NCBI GenBank assembly: GCA_944323395.1
Contig: CALUSI010000006.1
Location: 1 to 64,000, forward strand
DNA: 64,000 bases
Direction of reading: 5' to 3'
From: Candidatus Gastranaerophilales bacterium
Lineage (GTDB): Bacteria; Cyanobacteriota; Vampirovibrionia; Gastranaerophilales; Gastranaerophilaceae
The position numbers and the translations under genes are program-made. Below are positions 41,182 through 49,487 of the stretch, piece after piece. Below the pieces are notes generated by a model that made no database searches, had not been told where the DNA came from, and was given only the letters and a program-made list of their open reading frames with translations. How positions within the stretch are numbered: the stretch's first letter is position 1; the number at the start of each line of letters is the position of its first letter.

Positions 41182-44100
41182 ATGAAAATAAATAAGGCCG
41201 AAATGAATGTAAATGCTTTTAAACCGAGATTTAAAAGCATAAGAACTGATAAAAAAACAGTTGAACAATTAAAAACAGGTGAAAAACCAATATTAGAAAA
41301 TAATAGGCAGAATATATATGCAGCACTCAATAACTTAAGTTCTGCTTCAAACAGGACAAGTATTGAATTTCTTTTAGATGTAGCAAAAAATCTTGCATAT
41401 GGACAAGGTGGAGACGATTCCGAATTTAAAAGTTTTTTGGATGAGGAAGGGGTAACTCCCGAAAATAGAGAGAATATTGATTGGTCAAAAGTTTTAGATG
41501 ATACAATTAGACTTGCCTTATCTTCTTCTTCAGACAATGTTACGGACTTGGAAGCAGAGTATAATGAAATTTTTAATACTAAAAAACATTTAACAGAACA
41601 ACAAAAAAAGATACTTGATTTAAGAAACGAGTTTACTTCGTTAATAATAGGCGAAGATTCTTTAAAAGATTCTGAAACCTTGGCAAGAACGGCCCGAGTA
41701 AGAAAAAATCTTGATTATTTTATTGCATCTTCCGAAATCCCTTTATCTCAAAAGCAAGAATGCCTTGAAAAATTTATTTTCTTTATGGGTGATGGATATA
41801 AAATCTCTCCGCAATTGGAAAATAAAAAATTACAAATAATGGATGAAATGTTAAATGATATGATTGTTAAAACTCCTCAAGATGATGTTTTAACAATAAA
41901 ATCAGTTGATCAACGCCAAAGTGGTATGTGTGCTGCCATTTCTATTTGTAGAAAAGCGATGGCATATGAGGATAAATCAAAATATGTTGATTTAATAATG
42001 GAAGAATTAAAAGATTCTCCTGTAATGTCTGTTTATGATGTAACAGAATTAGGCTCAGGTAAAAAAGTTGATATACCAAAAACAATAATAGATTATGATA
42101 CTGCTATTGCAAAAGGATATAGAATTATTGATGCTTCTGCTCATAATTGGATGCATAATGCCCACGCAAGTGGTGATGGAACAATTCAAACAGAATATTA
42201 TGTTCCTTTTGATGAAGAAAATTATGGAATATTTAACGACTCAAGTTGGTATATTGGCTTAGATCCTAAATATTCAAATGTAAAAGCACTGTTAATGTCT
42301 GTAATCAAAGAAAAAGAACTTTTAAAATCTTGTAATAGAGCAAGAAAAAATATGGAAGATACTTATAACAATCTTACTGCGATTAAGAAAGAATATTATG
42401 ATACTCAAAAGGCCGTTAATGGAAAACTAAATGAAGTATTTTTAGGTATTTTCCCTGAAAAATCAAATGAAGAAATTTCAAGTTTAATTAAATCTTTAAA
42501 AGATTTCTATACGGGAAAAACACCAGTAAACGGTCAAAATGTTCCTTCAAAATTGCCACAAGACGAAAAACAAAGAATAATTGCTGATTTTGTTATTTCA
42601 TCTGTATCTGATATAACAGATTCTCAAAAAGAGAAAATAGGTAAAAATGCTGTTGTATTATTTGCAATGCTTGATGAGTATAATAATAGTGAACTTCAAT
42701 TGAAAAAATTAAAAGCTTTTAGTTCTCCAAGAAGCAAATATTTATTTAATAAAAAACTTTATAATGCTGCAGCTGCACATAGAATTGCTGTTGAAGCTGA
42801 TGTAAATATGCCTGATGGTATAGTAAGATTTGAAAGACAATCAGGGTTACCTCCGAGAGATATACAAATCTCTAATTATTTAAAAACTATAAAATCCGGA
42901 ATAAAGTCTGTTAAAGTAAGACAAAGATTTGTTGATGAAAATGGCAATATACCAAGTTCTAAATCACTTGAGACAGATTTGTTGTCAGATATTATAAAAT
43001 TGGAGTCATTTATTCCAACAGAATTGGATTCTATTACAAGTACATTATTTGAGAAAACAGTTACAGAGTTAGTTATAACTATATTTAAAAATATTACTCA
43101 AAATATAAATGATGGTGACCGTGAAGCACTCGAAAATGTCAAAGTAACTATGGGCATCAAGGGGGATAAGCATGATGTTACCGATAAGCTCAATAAATTG
43201 GTTCAAAAGCTTTCTTCAAATCCGTCAGATGAAGAAGTATTAGATGGTATAAGGCTTTTGGGGTATGAAGACAGAATGCATTTTGTTTCTGTATTTATGT
43301 CTCATTATATGCAATCATTACAAGAAGGTATTACAGAAGAACAATATAATAAACTTGTCAAAACATTTGGTGGTAAAGATAAAGTTGGATTGGGAATTGA
43401 GTCTCAACGTGAAAAGTTCGAAGCATTATCAGAAGAATATAATTCTATATTGAAAAAATGGCAAATACCATCTGCGAGAACTCAAATATTAAAACAACTT
43501 GAAAAACAACATTTTATTATAAGCCGTACCAAACTTGATATGTTGAAAAATCATTTTTCTTCAATAGAACAAGCAATGGTGTCTAATGAAAAAATTGAAG
43601 ATTCAAAACAAAGACAAAAAGCGAATAGTAAATTATATCAGTTTACAAGTGAAGAAACAGAAATATTTGAATCTATAAGAAAATCTCTGTCAAAGATGAA
43701 AAAATATTGTGAAATGGAATATCAAAGTCTGAATAAATTTTTGTATGATGCTTTAGAAGATCAATATTCTAATATAGGAATGTTAAATGGACAATTCTGG
43801 GTACGTGAAGAAGGATCATCAGGGTTGGCTGCTAATGAACAAATAAGAATAATTGAGCAGATGACAGGTAAGCCTTATCATATGGAGAAAGACGCTATAG
43901 ATGCAGCAGAACAAATAAAAAAAGGAAAAGGCAGCGGTATCCAATCATTAAGCGTTGATGATTCTGATTATGCATTCCACGCACAATATGTTCCTTCTGT
44001 TACGTCTGAAATATTTCTAAATCCGATTACGGGAGAAAAAACAGCACAAGATATAATGTGGACCGATAACTCTTGGGGTAAAGCAGAAAAAGAATATTTT

Positions 44101-46992
44101 TGGAATGGTCGTAATGGATTTTTATATACAGATTATGGGAATGGTTATGGCTGGAAAGACGGATTTATATTAGCTGATGACTATAAAATAGGGCTTCCTG
44201 TTGAAAGTCTTTATGGTGCTGTAGGTTATGCTAAAGAAGATGGTGATAAGTTTGGGCTATTTACAGATGTTGTTCTACCTGGTGTTCCTATAGATTTATA
44301 TCAAAAATTATATAAAATGTTCGGTTATATTTTTAATATTGATGAAGGAAAAAAATATTATACGGTATTAGAAAATGCAATTACGAGTGGATATAAAATT
44401 AACATAGAAGAACTTGAAGGCTTAGATTCTATTGCTGAAGCAAAAGTAGAAAAGTTAGCAAAAAGAATTGAAAAGGAACTAAAATCTGAATCAGATTTTG
44501 ATAAATTGCCTGATGATGATGAACTGAAATTTGTATTTAAAAAGTTAGCTGTATATATGTCTACAAATAATCCAATGTTGGCAGATGTTGTTTTCACAGT
44601 AGATAATAATAAAGATTTGGAAGAAGTGAAAGGTGAAATTTTCCAAGAATATGTAAATATTTTTGCTTCAATTATAGGAAAATCAGACGATACGATTGAA
44701 ACTTTGTATGAATATTCCTATGATAAATTAAATGTAATATTTGATGAAATAAAAACAATTTATGGTCTTGAATTTTCAGAACCTCAAAGAAAGGCTATTC
44801 TTGACGGAATATTTTTTAATGAAGAAGCATTTGCAAAACATAATGGCACATTATCTGGGCTTGCAAAATATTTTGAACAACAGCTAGAAAGTAGTGCGAG
44901 TGCAAATATAAAAGATAAAGCTGCTTTGGATTATTTTATTACAAATGCTAAAATAATAATTTCACAGAGTATTGATGAGTGCGTAAAAATAAAATCTTTA
45001 GATAGTATTCCTATAGTAAATTCACCATTAAAATATGAATTTATAGCGGCTATTGATAAATATTTGAATCCTTCTTCTGATGAAGAACTATTAACTTTGA
45101 TTCAAGGGTTGCAAATGGCTGATTATGATACAGTTAACAAATTCTTTGATGTTCTTCAACCAGAAGATATGGGATTAAAGGAAAGAAAACCATATGATTA
45201 TGTAAAAATGTATTTATCCGGAGATTCTTCAGTAAATAAAGCATTTAATGAATTGATTTCCTCAGAAGAAATATATAAAAAATTACCTTCCTCAAATGAT
45301 GAACAAGAAGGTTCATCGCCTGAGGAGTTGTATAGAAGTTTATATGTAAAACTATCAGAAATGGATGTCCAGAAATATATAAAAGCCTTTAAAGCTGAAG
45401 CTTTCCAAAAATACAAAGTTAGACAAGCATTTCCCGAACCTGTTGTAATTTCTGATGAATCCATTTCAAAAATTGTTGATGGTATGTATTCATCTATACT
45501 TGGACATGTTGATAGTATTGAAAGTAGCAAATGTGTTTATGAAATATTATCTAAATATAATGAAATTAATGATAAGTTTATATCACAACCACTATTTAAT
45601 TTATTGTTGAATAGAAAAGATGTTATCCTGGATAAAGATAGTCAAGATACTTTTAATTCATTCGTATCTGAATTAATTGAATTACAAGAATTATTAGATT
45701 TAGATTCGTCATTTGAAATTATTAATGAGCCTTTAAATAAGTTAATTGAGAAACTAAAATCAGCTGATGAGAAAATAGAAGGTAGAGTTGTTGGACCTGT
45801 TTTAAATGAGATAATCTCAATCTTCTCAGACATAGAGTCTTCGGGAATTACAATTGACAGGTTTGTACAATTGAAACAGGAAGAACTATCTGCTTTAAAA
45901 TACAATATCCAATTGATGGTAAATACAAACATTGATCCAAAGTATAGAGATGAAGTTCAAAATGAAATTTATAAACTTATTGATATGGTGAGAAAAGGTT
46001 ATGATGAGGAATCATTACTAATTGAAAAAGAAAAAATAAAAGATATGGTTATAACAAGACATATTATAAAGAATCCGACTGTCTTGTTGAAAGAATGTGT
46101 AAGTATGTTGCAAGAAGGAAAACAAAATTCTGATGACTATCAAATACTTAGTACATATCTTGAAAATGCACTTCAAGTTGCACAACAAACAAAAATACAG
46201 TATAAATTAGTACAAAATCAGCATGAAGCAATAAGTTCAAAAACAAAAGATATGCTATCTATGTTTTGTGTAACAATGAAAGACGGTAAAAGAGAAAACA
46301 TGGATTCGGAAGTTGGTATGTTGTACTTGATTGAACAATTGAAAAATACAGGTGATAATTATACTATATTGAACTTATTTTTAGAACAATCAGGTCTGTC
46401 ACAGCAGGCATTAAATGCATTGATTAATAATTTCGAAATACAAAAAACTAATGATTTAGTTCAAGAAAAAGCAGAAGAAATTAAAATTGATTTAGCTGCA
46501 TTAGACGAGTTGGCTTCATTAGTTGGAAAGTACTCTGAAATAAATAAAGGTAATATAAAATCTTTGCCTGATTCCGTTGAACAATTCAGATTATATATTA
46601 AGCGTAAGTTAAAAGGAAAAGAAAATATTGCTATTATTTCTAAATTTGTATCATATATTGATTCTATAAAATATACAGATTCATTGAAAGATACCAATTT
46701 AACAATGATAGCACCTTTGACAAAACAAATTATAGAAGATGCACTCCAATATGTAGCAGAGGATATAAATTCTCAAATGAAATATATATCTGAAATATCT
46801 TCTATGTTAACAGAAAGAATAGAATTAATCGCTTCTATAAGAGTTCCTTCTGATAGTGAAGCATATAAAAATAGAGTAGAATTTTTCAAGAAATATGAAC
46901 AAGTACAAAATTATATTTCAGCACAATCTAAGGAAATATTTGAATTTGTAGGTAATTCTGAGTTCTTGTCTGCGCAAATGATTCCTTGCTAA
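41182..46992 (+). CDS. Giant 1936-residue protein with papain-like catalytic motifs
   Basis: A very long, mostly helical protein with no signal peptide. VDQRQSGMCAAIS (Gln244, Cys250) aligns residue for residue with the papain oxyanion-Gln/catalytic-Cys motif. FHAQYVPSV (His933) and WTDNSWGKA (Asn963), with NGFLYTDYG after, match the papain histidine and Asn-Ser-Trp-Gly motifs. Cys and His are almost 700 residues apart, so a large helical insertion or lid separates the two half-sites. The N-terminal 240 and C-terminal roughly 950 residues are low-complexity helical with coiled-coil segments. The start codon has a GAAGGA ribosome-binding site after a hairpin. Function is unknown: a large C1-type protease, effector, or an inactive structural derivative are all possible. 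Confidence 0.75.
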   Translation: MKINKAEMNVNAFKPRFKSIRTDKKTVEQLKTGEKPILENNRQNIYAALNNLSSASNRTSIEFLLDVAKNLAYGQGGDDSEFKSFLDEEGVTPENRENIDWSKVLDDTIRLALSSSSDNVTDLEAEYNEIFNTKKHLTEQQKKILDLRNEFTSLIIGEDSLKDSETLARTARVRKNLDYFIASSEIPLSQKQECLEKFIFFMGDGYKISPQLENKKLQIMDEMLNDMIVKTPQDDVLTIKSVDQRQSGMCAAISICRKAMAYEDKSKYVDLIMEELKDSPVMSVYDVTELGSGKKVDIPKTIIDYDTAIAKGYRIIDASAHNWMHNAHASGDGTIQTEYYVPFDEENYGIFNDSSWYIGLDPKYSNVKALLMSVIKEKELLKSCNRARKNMEDTYNNLTAIKKEYYDTQKAVNGKLNEVFLGIFPEKSNEEISSLIKSLKDFYTGKTPVNGQNVPSKLPQDEKQRIIADFVISSVSDITDSQKEKIGKNAVVLFAMLDEYNNSELQLKKLKAFSSPRSKYLFNKKLYNAAAAHRIAVEADVNMPDGIVRFERQSGLPPRDIQISNYLKTIKSGIKSVKVRQRFVDENGNIPSSKSLETDLLSDIIKLESFIPTELDSITSTLFEKTVTELVITIFKNITQNINDGDREALENVKVTMGIKGDKHDVTDKLNKLVQKLSSNPSDEEVLDGIRLLGYEDRMHFVSVFMSHYMQSLQEGITEEQYNKLVKTFGGKDKVGLGIESQREKFEALSEEYNSILKKWQIPSARTQILKQLEKQHFIISRTKLDMLKNHFSSIEQAMVSNEKIEDSKQRQKANSKLYQFTSEETEIFESIRKSLSKMKKYCEMEYQSLNKFLYDALEDQYSNIGMLNGQFWVREEGSSGLAANEQIRIIEQMTGKPYHMEKDAIDAAEQIKKGKGSGIQSLSVDDSDYAFHAQYVPSVTSEIFLNPITGEKTAQDIMWTDNSWGKAEKEYFWNGRNGFLYTDYGNGYGWKDGFILADDYKIGLPVESLYGAVGYAKEDGDKFGLFTDVVLPGVPIDLYQKLYKMFGYIFNIDEGKKYYTVLENAITSGYKINIEELEGLDSIAEAKVEKLAKRIEKELKSESDFDKLPDDDELKFVFKKLAVYMSTNNPMLADVVFTVDNNKDLEEVKGEIFQEYVNIFASIIGKSDDTIETLYEYSYDKLNVIFDEIKTIYGLEFSEPQRKAILDGIFFNEEAFAKHNGTLSGLAKYFEQQLESSASANIKDKAALDYFITNAKIIISQSIDECVKIKSLDSIPIVNSPLKYEFIAAIDKYLNPSSDEELLTLIQGLQMADYDTVNKFFDVLQPEDMGLKERKPYDYVKMYLSGDSSVNKAFNELISSEEIYKKLPSSNDEQEGSSPEELYRSLYVKLSEMDVQKYIKAFKAEAFQKYKVRQAFPEPVVISDESISKIVDGMYSSILGHVDSIESSKCVYEILSKYNEINDKFISQPLFNLLLNRKDVILDKDSQDTFNSFVSELIELQELLDLDSSFEIINEPLNKLIEKLKSADEKIEGRVVGPVLNEIISIFSDIESSGITIDRFVQLKQEELSALKYNIQLMVNTNIDPKYRDEVQNEIYKLIDMVRKGYDEESLLIEKEKIKDMVITRHIIKNPTVLLKECVSMLQEGKQNSDDYQILSTYLENALQVAQQTKIQYKLVQNQHEAISSKTKDMLSMFCVTMKDGKRENMDSEVGMLYLIEQLKNTGDNYTILNLFLEQSGLSQQALNALINNFEIQKTNDLVQEKAEEIKIDLAALDELASLVGKYSEINKGNIKSLPDSVEQFRLYIKRKLKGKENIAIISKFVSYIDSIKYTDSLKDTNLTMIAPLTKQIIEDALQYVAEDINSQMKYISEISSMLTERIELIASIRVPSDSEAYKNRVEFFKKYEQVQNYISAQSKEIFEFVGNSEFLSAQMIPC

Positions 46993-47033
46993 AATAAGTA
47001 CGAATATAGTAATATGTCTATAAAGGAGCAACA

Positions 47034-47309
47034 ATGAAAAAAATTATAATTTTGTCTTGTACTTTTATATTTTTTGCTTTGACGATTTTACCTTCTTGTG
47101 CTGTAAATATAGGTACATATAAGACTGAAACCGAATATGGGCTACTGGATGGATTTAAGATAAATTGGAAACGTAAAGATAAAAGCCAGCCATTTATTGA
47201 ACCTAGAGAAGAATCAACAAAGAAAGAAAAAGAAAAAGAATTAAATTATTATAAAGAATCAGAATATGAACGTACAAAATTTATGTATGATGGTAAAGCT
47301 ATTCTTTAG
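47034..47309 (+). CDS. Small exported charged protein
   Basis: This 91-residue product has an N-terminal hydrophobic segment (KKIIILSCTFIFFALTILPSCA). SCA follows LP, so a lipobox is not convincing (Pro at -2). A short mature part full of Lys and Glu (EESTKKEKEKELNYYKESEYER) follows. It starts 42 bp after the giant protein gene with a AAAGGAG ribosome-binding site and ends before a strong terminator, so the two share a transcript. No family is recognised. It may be periplasmic or membrane-tethered. Confidence 0.65.
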   Translation: MKKIIILSCTFIFFALTILPSCAVNIGTYKTETEYGLLDGFKINWKRKDKSQPFIEPREESTKKEKEKELNYYKESEYERTKFMYDGKAIL

Positions 47310-47330
47310 TTCTTTTATAAAATTAAGCAT

Positions 47331-47363
47331 AAAAAAGAGGAACTTCTAAAGTTCCTCTTTTTT
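47331..47363. terminator. Bidirectional terminator (15-bp stem)
   Basis: A perfect 15-bp stem (47331-47345 with 47349-47363, loop CTA) is flanked by A and T runs. It serves both the small exported-protein gene and the convergent tpsB. Confidence 0.92.
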
Positions 47364-47375
47364 GATTTTAACTTA

Positions 47376-49121
47376 TTATAATATGTTTGATGTAACAGTG
47401 AAGTGGAATCTGCAAGTATCACGATCTCTGCTATTTGCGTAGTCTGGTAAACGTTTACCGATTGGGAAGCCCCAATACATATTTGCAGAAATATATTTTG
47501 TTAATTTAACAACAATACCAGGACCGGCACTCATTAAATAATCAGCACTACCATCGATAAATCTGTCACCAAACCATCCGAAATCATAGAAACCTGCAAG
47601 TTGTATACTATCACTAATAAATGCGTATCTTTCAGGTAACAATGCTTTTAACCCTGGAATTGGCATTCTGTATTCAATGCTTGCTGTAACACCGTAGTCA
47701 CCGATACGGAAACCTTCATCATAACCTCTAACTGTAGCTATACCACCAAATTGCATAGCTTCTGAAGCGTATAGGTGTCTGTTTGCATATTGTCCGTTAA
47801 CTTGTAAAATTGCTAAATGATTTAATGGTAATACTTGTAAACGGGCAGCACTTGCATTTAATTTTACGAAGTTGTTGCTGGACATATTTCTTGCTTTGTT
47901 GTAGTCGGAAGCATCAATTGGAATACCGCCTGCGATACCGCCATTAAATAACCATCTTCCATAATAATCATCTTTTACATCTGTTAATGTTGCTCTTAAA
48001 ACTCTTGTTCTGTATGCAGAATTTAGTTCAGGGAATGCACCTGATGTCATTTCAGTATTACGCATATCTAAAGTGATGTCACCATATAATCTGAAGTCTT
48101 CACCTTGTGCTAATCTTCTTGATACACCAATGAAAACATCATGTGATTCACCTTTAAGATTTAAATATTTTAGAGATTTTCCAAGCCTAACATTTGAATA
48201 AGAATAACCAACGTTTAATCTTGTATCGTTAGCAGCAATAGGAAGAGAGTACATACCGCCAACACCAAGTGAACGAGATGATAAAGCAACAGTACCCATT
48301 AAGGTATCACCATGTCCTGTTACGTCGTGCAATCCTGCATATAAAACACCTCTTTGTGTACCAATTAATTCTCTACCTTGGTTATCATATCTTATATCTA
48401 AATTGAGTGGAAATCTGTCTTTAACGTCTAATGTAACATCTGAAAATTCTTCAGATTCTTCGTTATCAGCAAAAGAAACAGCACCTTTCATATATTCTTC
48501 TGTGTTCATTTCTGTCAAGGCATTACGAACATCTTTAACATTTAAAATTTTACCGGGTTCTATATTGTTATCTTTTAGGTAATGTTTATTTAAGTATGAG
48601 GCTCTTTCCCATTTGCCTGGATTAATTGCTACGTTACCATATTTACCTTCCAAGATTTTAATTTCAACAGAACCATTTTTTACTTTTTGTGGTGGAAGAT
48701 AAGCAATAGTAGAAATATAACCTTTTGCTTGATAATAATCAGTAATATCATTAGCTGACATAATCAAATCATTAATTGTTACTTCTTGACCAATTTTAAA
48801 ATCAACTAATCTCATTAAAACATAAGTTGGAAATACAGTATTTCCTGTAATGTTAATATTTTTAAGTTTAAAAGTAACCTGTTCCGTGTTAAGAAGATCC
48901 ATTTTTTGACGAACTTCTTCTTCAACAACAGCCGGGTCTTTTGTTGCTTCATATTTTGTTCGTTGTTGATATTTTCTTCCATCTACGAAGTTCGTGTTAT
49001 CAATCAAGCCTGCATCGTAACTTCCTTGATTAACAAACGTACTTCCATCAACAGCGAATGAACTCAATCCTATAATTGAGAAAGCACAAGCTAATGTTGT
49101 TTTTAAAAGTATGTTTTTCAT
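47376..49121 (-). CDS. Two-partner secretion outer-membrane transporter (TpsB, ShlB/FhaC-type)
   Basis: TpsB proteins are Omp85-superfamily barrels that secrete a TpsA partner. The 581-residue product has a signal peptide (KNILLKTTLACAFSIIGLSSFA). Two POTRA domains follow, including FKLKNINITGNTVFPTYVL (about residue 80) and KGYISTIAYLPPQKV near residue 150. The C-terminal half forms a 16-strand beta-barrel. ATVRGYDEGFRIGD carries the conserved V-R-G-Y loop-6 motif that sits in the pore. The last residue is Leu, not the usual Phe. It is transcribed away from two tpsA genes. The N-terminal extension before POTRA1 (QQRTKYEATKDPAVVEEEV) is a helix seen in TpsB plugs. Confidence 0.93.
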   Translation of the reverse strand: MKNILLKTTLACAFSIIGLSSFAVDGSTFVNQGSYDAGLIDNTNFVDGRKYQQRTKYEATKDPAVVEEEVRQKMDLLNTEQVTFKLKNINITGNTVFPTYVLMRLVDFKIGQEVTINDLIMSANDITDYYQAKGYISTIAYLPPQKVKNGSVEIKILEGKYGNVAINPGKWERASYLNKHYLKDNNIEPGKILNVKDVRNALTEMNTEEYMKGAVSFADNEESEEFSDVTLDVKDRFPLNLDIRYDNQGRELIGTQRGVLYAGLHDVTGHGDTLMGTVALSSRSLGVGGMYSLPIAANDTRLNVGYSYSNVRLGKSLKYLNLKGESHDVFIGVSRRLAQGEDFRLYGDITLDMRNTEMTSGAFPELNSAYRTRVLRATLTDVKDDYYGRWLFNGGIAGGIPIDASDYNKARNMSSNNFVKLNASAARLQVLPLNHLAILQVNGQYANRHLYASEAMQFGGIATVRGYDEGFRIGDYGVTASIEYRMPIPGLKALLPERYAFISDSIQLAGFYDFGWFGDRFIDGSADYLMSAGPGIVVKLTKYISANMYWGFPIGKRLPDYANSRDRDTCRFHFTVTSNIL

Positions 49122-49487
49122 TGTTCCACTCTCTATATAACTTTAAATAAAATATACCATTACTCTTATTATATTATTTTATTATACTACATAAAATTAA
49201 AATTATATCATTTTTTATTATACTTATTATTCCTTTGTTTCTCATAATTTAAACATATGAAATTCAAACAAAATTTTTTTTGCCTCATATAAAACTAAAA
49301 AATAACATAACTTAACATTGTGTTACTCTTTAATTACAATGATTGTACAATTTTCTTAAGCTTAAGTGAAAATAATAAGTTTTATTAACATTTGAGATTA
49401 TTGTGGCAAATATTTTTTTTAGGGATTTTGAGTTTAACATAGCAATTTTTTCAAATGTGTGTTTTATATCAAAGAATGGAGAATAGG
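49122..49487. promoter_or_regulatory. Divergent tpsB-tpsA1 regulatory region
   Basis: No gene lies in this 366-bp stretch. For tpsA1 there is TTAACA (49312-49317), a 17-bp spacer and TACAAT (49335-49340), giving a leader of about 140 nt. For tpsB a TATAAT on the minus strand lies at 49186-49181 without a good -35. The region is very AT-rich. Confidence 0.55.
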
